From positions 59,529,292-59,593,291 of the forward strand of contig OZ010611.1 of assembly GCA_963932145.1 (NCBI GenBank): 64,000 nt of DNA. The letters run 5' to 3'. Positions 28,701 to 43,000 of this stretch are shown here, in pieces; position 1 is the first letter of the stretch; each line of letters starts with the position of its first letter. This stretch comes from Acanthosepion lycidas. Its lineage: Eukaryota > Mollusca > Cephalopoda > Sepiida > Sepiidae. Both the position numbers and the translations under genes were made by a program. Below the pieces are notes generated by a model. It made no database searches. It saw only the letters and a list, made by a program, of their open reading frames with translations, and was not told the DNA's origin.

Positions 28701-30479
28701 TTTCTTCTATATTTAACTTTATGTGGAGCCTAGGCCCCCTTCTAAATCTGGCTTGAAATTATTTTTCATTCTAATTCATATAAATGGGATAGCGTGCAAT
28801 GGTGTCGTCTTATACAACTGTGAGTTAGTAGAAAAAATTTGTGGGCACAAAATGGGTGATCAGTGTCTTATTCTCTTCTGTTTGTGCCTTGTCTTTACCT
28901 TTTTCTTCTATATTTAACATTATGTAGAAGCAAGGCCCCCCTCTAAATCTGGCTTGAAATTATTTTTCATTCTAATTCATATAAATGGGGTAGCGTGCAA
29001 TGGTGTCGTCTTATACAAATGTGAGTTAGTAGAAAAAATTTGTGGGCACAAAATGGGTGATCAGTGTCTTATTCTCTTCTGTTTGTGCCTTGTCTTTACC
29101 TTTTTCTTCTATATTTAACTTTATGTAGAGGCAAGGCCCCCCTCTAAATCTGGCTTGAAATTATTTTTCATTCTAATTCATATAAATGGGGTAGCGTGCA
29201 ATGGTGTCGTCTTATACAAATGTGAGTTAGTAAAAAAAATTTGTGGGCACAAAATGGGTGATCAGTGTCTTATTCTCTTCTGTTTGTGCCTTGTCTTTAC
29301 CTTTTTCTTCTATATTTAACTTTATGTAGAGGCAAGGCCCCCCTCTAAATCTGGCTTGAAATTATTTTTCATTCTAATTCATATAAATCGGGTAGCATGC
29401 AATGGTGTCGTCTTATACAACTGTGAGTTAGTAGAAAAAATTTGTGGGCCCAAAATGGGTGATCAGTGTCTTATTCTCTTCTGTTTGTGCCTTGTCTTTA
29501 CCTTTTTCTTCTATATTTAACTTTATGTGGAGACTAGGCCCCCCTCTAAAACTGGCTTGAAATTATTTTTCATTCTAATTCATAGAAATGGGGCAGCGTG
29601 CAATGTTGTCATCTTATACAACTGTGAGTTAGTAGAAAAAATTTGTGGTTACAAAATGGGTGATCAGTGTCTTATTCTCTTCTGTTTGTCCCTTGTCTTT
29701 ACCTTTTTCTTCTATATTTAACTTTATGTAGAGGCAAGTCCCCCCTCTAAATCTGGCTTGAAATTATTTTTCATTCTAATTCATATAAATGGGGTAGCGT
29801 GCAATGGTGTCGTCTTATACAACTGTGAGTTAGTAGAAAAAATTTGTGGGTACAAAATGGGTGATCAGTGTCTTATTCTCTTCTGTTTGTGCCTTGTCTT
29901 TACCTTTTTCTTCTATATTTAACTTTATGTAGAGGCAAGGCCCCCCCTTTAAATCTGGCTTGAAATTATTTTTCATTCTAATTCATATAAATGGGGTAGC
30001 GTGCAATGGTGTCGTCTTATACAACTGTGAGTTAGTAGAAAAAATTTGTGGGCACAAAATGGGTGATCAGTGTCTTATTCTCTTCTGTCTGTGCCTTGTC
30101 TTTACCTTTTTCTTCTATATTTAACTTTATGTAGAGGCAAGTCCCCCCTCTAAATCTGGCTTGAAATTATTTTTCATTCTAATTCATATAAATGGGGTAG
30201 CGTGCAATGGTGTCGTCTTATACAACTGTGAGTTAGTAGAAAAAATTTGTTGGCACAAAATAGGTGATCAGTGTCTTATTCTCTTCTGTTTGTGCCTTTT
30301 CTTTACCTTTTTCTTCTATATTTAACTTTATGTGGAGGCTAGGCCCCCTTCTAAATCTGGCTTGAAATTATTTTTCATTCTAATTCATAGAAATGGGGTA
30401 GCGTGCAATGGTGTCGTCTTATACAACTGTGAGTTAGTAGAAAAAATTTGTGGGTACAAAATGGGTGATCAGTGTCTTA

Positions 30480-33400
30480 TTCTCTTCTCTTTGTGCCTTG
30501 TCTTTACGTTTTTCTTCTATATATAACTTTATGTAGAGGCAAGGCCCCCCTCTAAATCTGGCTTGAAATTATTTTTCATTCTAATTCATATAAATGGGGT
30601 AGCGTGCAATGGTGTCGTTTTATACAACTGTGAGTTAGTAGAAAAAATTTGTTGGCACAAAATAGGTGATCAGTGTCTTATTCTCTTCTGTTTGTGCCTT
30701 GTCTTTACCTTTTTCTTCTATATTTAACTTTATGTAGAGGCAAGGCCCCCCCTTTAAATCTGGCTTGAAATTATTTTTCATTCTAATTCATATAAATGGG
30801 GTAGCGTGCAATGGTGTCGTCTTATACAACTGTGAGTTAGTAGAAAAAATTTGTGGGCACAAAATGGGTGATCAGTGTCTTATTCTCTTCTGTCTGTGCC
30901 TTGTCTTTACCTTTTTCTTCTATATTTAACTTTATGTAGAGGCAAGTCCCCCCTCTAAATCTGGCTTGAAATTATTTTTCATTCTAATTCATATAAATGG
31001 GGTAGCATGCAATGGTGTCGTCTTATACAACTGTGAGTTAGTAGAAAAAATTTGTGGGTACAAAATGGGTGATCAGTGTCTTATTCTCTTCTCTTTGTGC
31101 CTTGTCTTTACCTTTTTCTTCTATATATAACTTTATGTAGAGGCAAGGCCCCCCTTTAAATCTGGCTTGAAATTACTTTTTATTCTAATTCATATAAATG
31201 GGGTAGCGTGCAATGGTGTCGTCTTATACAACTGTGAGTTAGTAGAAAAAATTTGTGGGCACAAAATGGGTGATCAGTGACTTATTCTCTTCTGTTTGTG
31301 CCTTGTCTTTACCTTTTTCTTCTATATTTAACTTTACGTAGAGGCAAGGCCCCCCTCTAAATCTGGCTTGAAATTACTTTTCATTCTAATTCATATAAAT
31401 GGGCTAGCGTGCAATGGTGTCGTCTTATACAACTGTGAGTTAGTAGAAAAAATTTGTGGGTACAAAATGGGTGATCAGTGTCTTATTCTCTTCTGTTTGT
31501 GCCTTGTCTTTACCTTTTTCTTCTATATTTAACTTTATGTAGAGGCAAGTCCCCCCTCTAAATCTGGCTTGAAATTATTTTTCATTCTAATTCATATAAA
31601 TGGGGTAGCGTGCAATGGTGTCGTCTTATACAACTGTGAGTTAGTAGAAAAAATTTGTGGGTACAAAATGGGTGATCAGTGTCTTATTCTCTTCTGTTTG
31701 TGCCTTGTCTTTACCTTTTTCTTCTATATTTAACTTTATGTAGAGGCAAGGCCCCCCCTTTAAATCTGGCTTGAAATTATTTTTCATTCTAATTCATATA
31801 AATGGGGTAGCGTGCAATGGTGTCGTCTTATACAACTGTGAGTTAGTAGAAAAAATTTGTGGGCACAAAATGGGTGATCAGTGTCTTATTCTCTTCTGTC
31901 TGTGCCTTGTCTTTACCTTTTTCTTCTATATTTAACTTTATGTGGAGGCTAGGCCCCCTTCTAAATCTGGCTTGAAATTATTTTTCATTCTAATTCATAG
32001 AAATGGGGTAGCGTGCAATAGTGTCGTCTTATACAACTGTGAGTTAGTAGAAAAAATTTGTGGGTACAAAATGGGTGATCAGTGTCTTATTCTCTTCTGT
32101 TTGTGCCTTGTCTTTACCTTTTTCTTCTATATTTAACATTATGTAGAGGCAAGGCCCCCCTCTAAATCTGGCTTGAAATTATTTTTCATTCTAATTCATA
32201 TAAATGGGGTAGCGTGCAATGGTGTCGTCTTATACAAATGTGAGTTAGTAGAAAAAATTTGTGGGCACAAAATGGGTGATCAGTGTCTTATTCTCTTCTG
32301 TTTGTGCCTTGTCTTTACCTTTTTCTTCTATATTTAACTTTATGTAGAGGCAAGGCCCCCCTCTAAATCTGGCTTGAAATTATTTTTCATTCTAATTCAT
32401 ATAAATGGGGTAGCGTGCAATGGTGTCGTCTTATACAAATGTGAGTTAGTAGAAAAAATTTGTGGGCACAAAATGGGTGATCAGTGTCTTATTCTCTTCT
32501 CTTTGTGCCTTGTCTTTACGTTTTTCTTCTATATATAACTTTATGTAGAGGCAAGGCCCCCCTCTAAATCTGGCTTGAAATTATTTTTCATTCTAATTCA
32601 TATAAATGGGGTAGCGTGCAATGGTGTCGTTTTATACAACTGTGAGTTAGTAGAAAAAATTTGTTGGCACAAAATAGGTGATCAGTGTCTTATTCTCTTC
32701 TGTTTGTGCCTTGTCTTTACCTTTTTCTTCTATATTTAACTTTATGTAGAGGCAAGGCCCCCCCTTTAAATCTGGCTTGAAATTATTTTTCATTCTAATT
32801 CATATAAATGGGGTAGCGTGCAATGGTGTCGTCTTATACAACTGTGAGTTAGTAGAAAAAATTTGTGGGCACAAAATGGGTGATCAGTGTCTTATTCTCT
32901 TCTGTCTGTGCCTTGTCTTTACCTTTTTCTTCTATATTTAACTTTATGTAGAGGCAAGTCCCCCCTCTAAATCTGGCTTGAAATTATTTTTCATTCTAAT
33001 TCATATAAATGGGGTAGCATGCAATGGTGTCGTCTTATACAACTGTGAGTTAGTAGAAAAAATTTGTGGGTACAAAATGGGTGATCAGTGTCTTATTCTC
33101 TTCTCTTTGTGCCTTGTCTTTACCTTTTTCTTCTATATATAACTTTATGTAGAGGCAAGGCCCCCCTTTAAATCTGGCTTGAAATTACTTTTTATTCTAA
33201 TTCATATAAATGGGGTAGCGTGCAATGGTGTCGTCTTATACAACTGTGAGTTAGTAGAAAAAATTTGTGGGCACAAAATGGGTGATCAGTGACTTATTCT
33301 CTTCTGTTTGTGCCTTGTCTTTACCTTTTTCTTCTATATTTAACTTTACGTAGAGGCAAGGCCCCCCTCTAAATCTGGCTTGAAATTACTTTTCATTCTA

Positions 33401-34505
33401 ATTCATATAAATGGGCTAGCGTGCAATGGTGTCGTCTTATACAACTGTGAGTTAGTAGAAAAAATTTGTGGGTACAAAATGGGTGATCAGTGTCTTATTC
33501 TCTTCTGTTTGTGCCTTGTCTTTACCTTTTTCTTCTATATTTAACTTTATGTAGAGGCAAGTCCCCCCTCTAAATCTGGCTTGAAATTATTTTTCATTCT
33601 AATTCATATAAATGGGGTAGCGTGCAATGGTGTCGTCTTATACAACTGTGAGTTAGTAGAAAAAATTTGTGGGTACAAAATGGGTGATCAGTGTCTTATT
33701 CTCTTCTGTTTGTGCCTTGTCTTTACCTTTTTCTTCTATATTTAACTTTATGTAGAGGCAAGGCCCCCCCTTTAAATCTGGCTTGAAATTATTTTTCATT
33801 CTAATTCATATAAATGGGGTAGCGTGCAATGGTGTCGTCTTATACAACTGTGAGTTAGTAGAAAAAATTTGTGGGCACAAAATGGGTGATCAGTGTCTTA
33901 TTCTCTTCTGTCTGTGCCTTGTCTTTACCTTTTTCTTCTATATTTAACTTTATGTGGAGGCTAGGCCCCCTTCTAAATCTGGCTTGAAATTATTTTTCAT
34001 TCTAATTCATAGAAATGGGGTAGCGTGCAATAGTGTCGTCTTATACAACTGTGAGTTAGTAGAAAAAATTTGTGGGTACAAAATGGGTGATCAGTGTCTT
34101 ATTCTCTTCTGTTTGTGCCTTGTCTTTACCTTTTTCTTCTATATTTAACATTATGTAGAGGCAAGGCCCCCCTCTAAATCTGGCTTGAAATTATTTTTCA
34201 TTCTAATTCATATAAATGGGGTAGCGTGCAATGGTGTCGTCTTATACAAATGTGAGTTAGTAGAAAAAATTTGTGGGCACAAAATGGGTGATCAGTGTCT
34301 TATTCTCTTCTGTTTGTGCCTTGTCTTTACCTTTTTCTTCTATATTTAACTTTATGTAGAGGCAAGGCCCCCCTCTAAATCTGGCTTGAAATTATTTTTC
34401 ATTCTAATTCATATAAATGGGGTAGCGTGCAATGGTGTCGTCTTATACAAATGTGAGTTAGTAGAAAAAATTTGTGGGCACAAAATGGGTGATCAGTGTC
34501 TTATT
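30480..34505 (+). repeat. Tandem pair of 2,012-bp (10-monomer) HOR units with hybrid junction monomer
   Basis: TTTACGTTTTTC (30,506 and 32,518), CAGTGACTTATTC (31,277 and 33,289) and GCAATAGTGTCG monomers (31,942 and 33,954) are each exactly 2,012 bp apart, and the sequence between them appears almost unchanged. The junction lies inside the monomer ending near 32,530. Its left part has CAAATGTGAG and GGGCAC; its right part has CTCTTTGTGCC and TTTACGTTTTT, a combination otherwise split between two monomer types. Confidence 0.8.
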
Positions 34506-37500
34506 CTCTTCTGTTTGTGCCTTGTCTTTACCTTTTTCTTCTATATTTAACTTTATGTAGAGGCAAGACCCCCCTCTAAATCTGGCTTGAAATTATTTTT
34601 CATTCTAATTCATATAAATCGGGTAGCATGCAATGGTGTCGTCTTATACAACTGTGAGTTAGTAGAAAAAATTTGTGGGCACAAAATGGGTGATCAGTGT
34701 CTTATTCTCTTCTGTTTGTGCCTTGTCTTTACCTTTTTCTTCTATATTTAACTTTATGTGGAGGCTAGGCCCCCCTCTAAAACTGGCTTGAAATTATTTT
34801 TCATTCTAATTCATAGAAATGGGGCAGCGTGCAATGGTGTCATCTTATACAACTGTGAGTTAGTAGAAAAAATTTGTGGTTACAAAATGGGTGATCAGTG
34901 TCTTATTCTCTTCTGTTTGTCCCTTGTCTTTACCTTTTTCTTCTATATTTAACTTTATGTAGAGGCAAGTCCCCCCTCTAAATCTGGCTTGAAATTATTT
35001 TTCATTCTAATTCATATAAATGGGGTAGCGTGCAATGGTGTCGTCTTATACAACTGTGAGTTAGTAGAAAAAATTTGTGGGTACAAAATGGGTGATCAGT
35101 GTCTTATTCTCTTCTGTTTGTGCCTTGTCTTTACCTTTTTCTTCTATATTTAACTTTATGTAGAGGCAAGGCCCCCCCTTTAAATCTGGCTTGAATTTAT
35201 TTTTCATTCTAATTCATATAAATGGGGTAGCGTGCAATGGTGTCGTCTTATACAACTGTGAGTTAGTAGAAAAAATTTGTGGGCACAAAATGGGTGATCA
35301 GTGTCTTATTCTCTTCTGTCTGTGCCTTGTCTTTACCTTTTTCTTCTATATTTAACTTTATGTAGAGGCAAGGCCCCCCCTTTAAATCTGGCTTGAAACT
35401 ATTTTTCATTCTAATTCATATAAATGGGGTAGCGTGCAATGGTGTCGTCTTATACAACTGTGAGTTACTAGAAAAAATTTGTGGGCACAAAATGGGTGAT
35501 CAGTGTCTTATTCTCTTCTGTCTGTGCCTTGTCTTTACCTTTTTCTTCTATATTTAACTTTATGTGGAGGCTAGGCCCCCTTCTAAATCTGGCTTGAAAT
35601 TATTTTTCATTCTAATTCATAGAAATGGGGTAGCGTGCAATGGTGTCGTCTTATACAACTGTGAGTTAGTAGAAAAAATTTGTGGGTACAAAATGGGTGA
35701 TCAGTGTCTTATTCTCTTCTGTTTGTGCCTTGTCTTTACCTTTTTCTTCTATATTTAACATTATGTAGAGGCAAGGCCCCCCTCTAAATCTGGCTTGAAA
35801 TTATTTTTCATTCTAATTCATATAAATGGGGTAGCGTGCAATGGTGTCGTCTTATACAAATGTGAGTTAGTAGAAAAAATTTGTGGGCACAAAATGGGTG
35901 ATCAGTGTCTTATTCTCTTCTGTTTGTGCCTTGTCTTTACCTTTTTCTTCTATATTTAACTTTATGTAGAGGCAAGGCCCCCCTCTAAATCTGGCTTGAA
36001 ATTATTTTTCATTCTAATTCATATAAATCGGGTAGCATGCAATGGTGTTGTCTTATACAACTGTGAGTTAGTAGAAAAAATTTGTGGGCACAAAATGGGT
36101 GATCAGTGTCTTATTCTCTTCTGTTTGTGCCTTGTCTTTACCTTTTTCTTCTATATTTAACTTTATGTGGAGGCTAGGCCCCCCTCTAAAACTGGCTTGA
36201 AGTTATTTTTCATTCTAATTCATAGAAATGGGGCAGCGTGCAATGGTGTCATCTTATACAACTGTGAGTTAGTAGAAAAAATTTGTGGTTACAAAATGGG
36301 TGATCAGTGTCTTATTCTCTTCTGTTTGTCCCTTGTCTTTACCTTTTTCTTCTATATTTAACTTTATGTAGAGGCAAGTCCCCCCTCTAAATCTGGCTTG
36401 AAATTATTTTTCATTCTAATTCATATAAATGGGGTAGCGTGCAATGGTGTCGTCTTATACAACTGTGAGTTAGTAGAAAAAATTTGTGGGTACAAAATGG
36501 GTGATCAGTGTCTTATTCTCTTCTGTTTGTGCCTTGTCTTTACCTTTTTCTTCTATATTTAACTTTATGTAGAGGCAAGGCCCCCCCTTTAAATCTGGCT
36601 TGAATTTATTTTTCATTCTAATTCATATAAATGGGGTAGCGTGCAATGGTGTCGTCTTATACAACTGTGAGTTAGTAGAAAATATTTGTGGGCACAAAAT
36701 GGGTGATCAGTGTCTTATTCTCTTCTGTCTGTGCCTTGTCTTTACCTTTTTCTTCTATATTTAACTTTATGTGGAGGCTAGGCCCCCTTCTAAATCTGGC
36801 CTGAAATTATTTTTCATTCTAATTCATAGAAATGGGGTAGCGTGCAATGGTGTCGTCTTATACAAATGTGAGTTAGTAGAAAAAATTTGTGGGCACAAAA
36901 TGGGTGATCAGTGTCTTATTCTCTTCTGTTTGTGCCTTGTCTTTACCTTTTTCTTCTATATTTAACTTTATGTAGAGGCAAGGCCCCCCTCTAAATCTGG
37001 CTTGAAATTATTTTTCATTCTAATTCATATAAATGGGGTAGCGTGCAATGGTGTCGTCTTATACAACTCTGTGTTAGTAGAAAAAATTTGTGGGCACAAA
37101 ATGGGTGATCAGTGTCTTATTCTCTTCTGTTTGTGCCTTGTCTTTACCTTTTTCTTCTATATTTAACTTTATGTAGAGGCAAGTCCCCCCTCTAAATCTG
37201 GCTTGAAATTATTTTTCATTCTAATTCATATAAATGGGGTAGCGTGCAATGGTGTCGTTTTATACAACTGTGAGTTAGTAGAAAAAATTTGTTGGCACAA
37301 AATAGGTGATCAGTGTCTTATTCTCTTCTGTTTGTGCCTTTTCTTTACCTTTTTCTTCTATATTTAACTTTATGTGGAGCCTAGGCCCCCTTCTAAATCT
37401 GGCTTGAAATTATTTTTCATTCTAATTCATATAAATGGGGTAGCGTGCAATGGTGTCGTCTTATACAACTGTGAGTTAGTAGAAAAAATTTGTGGGTACA

Positions 37501-40000
37501 AAATGGGTGATCAGTGTCTTATTCTCTTCTCTTTGTGCCTCGTCTTTACCTTTTTCTTCTATATATAACTTTATGTAGAGGCAAGGCCCCCCTTTAAATC
37601 TGGCTTGAAATTACTTTTTATTCTAATTCATATAAATGGGGTAGCGTGCAATGGTGTCGTCTTATACAACTGTGAGTTAGTAGAAAAAATTTGTGGGCAC
37701 AAAATGGGTGATCAGTGACTTATTCTCTTCTGTTTGTGCCTTCTCTTTACCTTTTTCTTCTATATTTAACTTTACGTAGAGGCAAGGCCCCCCTCTAAAT
37801 CTGGCTTGAAATTACTTTTCATTCTAATTCATATAAATGGGCTAGCGTGCAATGGTGTCGTCTTATACAACTGTGAGTTAGTAGAAAAAATTTGTGGGTA
37901 CAAAATGGGTGATCAGTGTCTTATTCTCTTCTGTTTGTGCCTTGTCTTTACCTTTTTCTTCTATATTTAACTTTATGTAGAGGCAAGTCCCCCCTCTAAA
38001 TCTGGCTTGAAATTATTTTTCATTCTAATTCATATAAATGGGGTAGCGTGCAATGGTGTCGTCTTATACAACTGTGAGTTAGTAGAAAAAATTTGTGGGT
38101 ACAAAATGGGTGATCAGTGTCTTATTCTCTTCTGTTTGTGCCTTGTCTTTACCTTTTTCTTCTATATTTAACTTTATGTAGAGGCAAGGCCCCCCCTTTA
38201 AATCTGGCTTGAAATTATTTTTCATTCTAATTCATATAAATGGGGTAGCGTGCAATGGTGTCGTCTTATACAACTGTGAGTTAGTAGAAAAAATTTGTGG
38301 GCACAAAATGGGTGATCAGTGTCTTATTCTCTTCTGTCTGTGCCTTGTCTTTACCTTTTTCTTCTATATTTAACTTTATGTGGAGGCTAGGCCCCCTTCT
38401 AAATCTGGCTTGAAATTATTTTTCATTCTAATTCATAGAAATGGGGTAGCGTGCAATGGTGTCGTCTTATACAACTGTGAGTTAGTAGAAAAAATTTGTG
38501 GGTACAAAATGGGTGATCAGTGTCTTATTCTCTTCTGTTTGTGCCTTGTCTTTACCTTTTTCTTCTATATTTAACATTATGTAGAGGCAAGGCCCCCCTC
38601 TAAATCTGGCTTGAAATTATTTTTCATTCTAATTCATATAAATGGGGTAGCGTGCAATGGTGTCGTCTTATACAACTCTGTGTTAGTAGAAAAAATTTGT
38701 GGGCACAAAATGGGTGATCAGTGTCTTATTCTCTTCTGTCATTGCCTTGTCTTTACCTTTTTCTTCTATATTTAACTTTATGTAGAGGCAAGGCCCCCCT
38801 CTAAATCTGGCTTGAAATTATTTTTCATTCTAATTCATATAAATCGGGTAGCATGCAATGGTGTCGTCTTATACAACTGTGAGTTAGTAGAAAAAATTTG
38901 TGGGCACAAAATGGGTGATCAGTGTCTTATTCTCTTCTGTTTGTGCCTTGTCTTTACCTTTTTCTTCTATATTTAACTTTATGTGGAGGCTAGGCCCCCC
39001 TCTAAAACTGGCTTGAAATTATTTTTCATTCTAATTCATAGAAATGGGGCAGCGTGCAATGGTGTCATCTTATACAACTGTGAGTTAGTAGAAAAAATTT
39101 GTGGTTACAAAATGGGTGATCAGTGTCTTATTCTCTTCTGTTTGTCCCTTGTCTTTACCTTTTTCTTCTATATTTAACTTTATGTAGAGGCATGTCCCCC
39201 CTCTAAATCTGGCTTGAAATTATTTTTCATTCTAATTCATATAAATGGGGTAGCGTGCAATGGTGTCGTCTTATACAACTGTGAGTTAGTAGAAAAAATT
39301 TGTGGGTACAAAATGGGTGATCAGTGTCTTATTCTCTTCTGTTTGTGCCTTGTCTTTACCTTTTTCTTCTATATTTAACTTTATGTAGAGGCAAGGCCCC
39401 CCCTTTAAATCTGGCTTGAAATTATTTTTCATTCTAATTCATATAAATGGGGTAGCGTGCAATGGTGTCGTCTTATACAACTGTGAGTTAGTAGAAAAAA
39501 TTTGTGGGCACAAAATGGGTGATCAGTGTCTTATTCTCTTCTGTCTGTGCCTTGTCTTTACCTTTTTCTTCTATATTTAACTTTATATAGAGGCAAGTCC
39601 CCCCTCTAAATCTGGCTTGAAATTATTTTTCATTCTAATTCATATAAATGGGGTAGCGTGCAATGGTGTCGTCTTATACAACTGTGAGTTAGTAGAAAAA
39701 ATTTGTGGGCACAAAATGGGTGATCAGTGTCTTATTCTCTTCTGTTTGTGCCTTGTCTTTACCTTTTTCTTCTATATTTAACTTTATGTGGAGGCTAGGC
39801 CCCCCTCTATAACTGGCTTGAAATTATTTTTCATTCTAATTCATATAAATGGGGTAGCGTGCAATGGTGTCGTCTTATACAACTGTGAGTTAGTAGAAAA
39901 AATTTGTGGGTACAAAATGGGTGATCAGTGTCTTATTCTCTTCTGTTTGTGCCTTGTCTTTACCTTTTTCTTCTATATTTAACTTTACGTAGAGGCAAGG

Positions 40001-43000
40001 CCCCCCTTTAAATCTGCATTGAAATTATTTTTCATTGTAATTCATAGAAATGGAGTAGCGTGCAATAGTGTCATTTCATAAAACTGTGAGTTAGTAGAAA
40101 AATTTTGTCAGCACAAAATGGGTGATCAGTGTCTTATTCTCATCAGTTTGTGCCTTATATTTGCCTTTTTCTTCGATATTTAACATTATGTAGAGGCAAG
40201 GCCCTCCTCTAAATCTGGCTTGAAATTATTTTTCATTCTAATTCATAGAAATGGAGTAGCGTGCAATGGTGTCGTCTCTTACAACTGTGTGTTAATAAAA
40301 AGATTTTGTGGGCACAAAATTGTTGATCAGTGTCTTATTCTCTTCTATTTGTGCCTTGTCTTTACCTTTCTCTTCTATATTTAACATTATGTAGAGGCAA
40401 GGTCCCACTCTGAATCTGGCTTGAAATTATTTTTCATTCTAATTCATAGAAATGGAGTAGCGTGCAATGGTGTCGTCTTATACAACTGTGAGTTAGTAGA
40501 AAAATTGTGTGGTCACAAAATCGGGGATCAGTGTCTTATTCTCTTCTGTTTGTGCCTTGTCTTTACCTTTTTCTTCTATATTTAACATTATGTAGAGCCA
40601 AGGCACCCCTCTAAAACTGGGTTGAAATTATATTTGATTCTAATTCATTGAAATGGAGTAGCATGCAATGGTGTCGTCTCATACAACTGTGAGTACGTAG
40701 AAAAATTTTGTGGGCAATAAATGGGTTATCAGTTTCTTATTCTCTTCTGTTTGTCCCTTGTCTTTACCTCTTTCTTCTATATTTAACATTACGTAGAGGC
40801 AAGGCCCCCCTCTGAATCTGGCTTGAAATTATTTTTCATTCTAATTCATATAAATGGGGTAGCGTACAATGGTGTCATCTCATACAACTGTGAGTTAGTA
40901 GAAAAAATTTGTGGGCACAAAATGGGTGATCAGTGTCTTATTCTCTTCTGTTTTTGCCTTGTCTTTACCTTTTTCTTCTATATTTAACTTTATGTAGAGG
41001 CAAGGCCCCCCTCTAAATCTGGCTTGAAATTATTTTTCATTCTAATTCATATAAATGTTGTAGCGTATAATGGTGTCATCTCATACAACTGTGAGTTAGT
41101 AGAAAAAATTTGTGGGCTCAAAATGGGTGATCAGTGTCTTATTCTCTTCTGTTTGTGCCTTGTCTTTACCTTTTTCTTCTATATTTAACTTTATGTAGAG
41201 CCAAGGCCCCCCTCTAAATCTTTCTTGAAATTATTTTTCATTCTAATTCATATAAATGGAGTAGCGTGCAATGGTGTCGTCTTATACAACTGTGAGTTAG
41301 TAGAAAAAATTTGTGGGCACAAAATGGGTGATCAGTGTCTTATTCTCTTCTGTTTGTGCCTTGTCTTTACCTTTTTCTTCTATATTTAACTTTACGTAGA
41401 GGCAAGGCCCCCCTCTAAATCTGGCTTGAAATTATTTTTCATTCTAATTCATATAAATGGATTAGCGTGCAATGGTGTCGTCTCATACAACTGTGAGTTA
41501 GTAGAAAAAATTTGTGGGCACAAAATGGGTGATCAGTGTCTTATTCTCTTCTGTTTGTGCCTTGTCTTTACCTTTTTCTTCTATATTTAACTTTATGTAG
41601 AGGCAAGGCCCCCCTCTAAATCTGGCTTGAAATTATTTTTCATTCTAATTCATAGAAATGGAGTAGCATGCAATGGTGTCGTCTCTTACAACTGTGTGTT
41701 AATAAAAAGATTTTGTGGGCACAAAATTGTTGATCAGTTTCTTATTCTCTTCTGTTTGTGCCTTGTCTTTACCTTTCTCTTCTATATTTAACATTATGTA
41801 GAGGCAAGCTCCCACTCTGAATCTGGCTTGAAATTATTTTTCATTCTAATTCATAGAAATGGAGTAGCGTGCAATGGTGTCGTCTTATACAACTGTGAGT
41901 TAGTAGAGAAATTGTGTGGGCACAAAATCGGGGATCAGTGTCTTATTCTCTTCTGTTTGTGCCTTGTCTTTACCTTTTTCTTCTATATTTAACATTATGT
42001 AGAGCCAAGGCACCCCTCTAAAACTGGGTTGAAATTATATTTGATTCTAATTCATTGAAATGGAGTAGCATGCAATGGTGTCGTCTCATACAACTGTGAG
42101 TAAGTAGAAAAATTTTGTGGGCAATAAATGGGTTATCAGTTTCTTATTCTCTTCTGTTTGTCCCTTGTCTTTACCTTTTTCTTCTATATTTAAGTTTATG
42201 TAGAGGCAAGGCCCCCCTCTAAATCTGGCTTGAAATTATTTTTCATTCTAATTCATATAAATGGGGTAGCGTATAATGGTGTCATCTCATACAACTGTGA
42301 GTAAGTAGAAAAAATTTGTGGGCTCAAAATGGGTGATCAGTGTCTTATTCTCTTCTGTTTGTGCCTTGTCTTTACCTTTTTCTTCTATATTTAACTTTAC
42401 GTAGAGGCAAGGCCCCCCTCTAAATCTGGCTTGAAATTATTTTTCATTCTAATTCATATAAATGTTGTAGCGTACAATGGTGTCGTCTCATACAACTGTG
42501 AGTTAGTAGAAAAAATTTGTGGGCACAAAATGGGTGATCAGTGTCTTATTCTCTTCTGTTTGTGCCTTGTCTTTACCTTTTTCTTCTATATTTAACTTTA
42601 TGTAGAGGCAAGGCCCCCCTCTAAATCTTTCTTGAAATTATTTTTCATTCTAATTCATATAAATGGTGTAGCGTGCAATAGTGTCGTCTTATACAACTGT
42701 GAGTTAGTAGAAAAAATTTGTGGGCACAAAATGGGTGATCAGTGATTTATTCTCTTCTGTTTGTGCCTTGTCTTTAGCTTTTTCTTCTATATTTAACATT
42801 ATGTAGAGGCAAGGCCCTCCTCTAAATCTGGCTTGAAATTATTTTTCATTCTAATTCATAGAAATGGAGTAGCGTGCAATGGTGTCGTCTCTTACAACTG
42901 TGTGTTAATAAAAAGATTTTGTGGGCACAAAATTGTTGATCAGTATCTTATTCTCTTCTGTTTGTGCCTTGTCTTTACCTTTTTCTTCTATATTTAACAT

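Larger units (their letters stand above)
8431..40000 (+). repeat. Homogenised satellite core with mixed HOR periods
   Basis: Monomers of the GCGTGCAATGG / CTTATACAAC type, very similar to one another, carrying a limited set of linked variants: ACTTTACATTC, CAAATGTGAG, CAGCGTGC with GTGGTTACAAAA, ATAAATCGGGTAGCATG, TTGGCACAAAATAGG. The same variant combinations reappear at distances that are multiples of 201 bp but differ between segments: 16-mer near 11,040/14,260, 10-mer, 5-mer, 6-mer, 9-mer, 8-mer, 7-mer, and 10-mer again. This is the pattern of repeated unequal exchange or local segmental amplification. No gene or transposon is seen. Confidence 0.9.

Noticed and set aside
829..40000. Dozens of repeated 60-84 codon frames (EARPPSKSGLKLFF... 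and KLFFILIH... types) as a gene family.
   Set aside because: They start with GTG or TTG, end at the same TAA in each monomer, and recur only because the satellite period is a multiple of three. No promoter, ATG or intron signals were seen.
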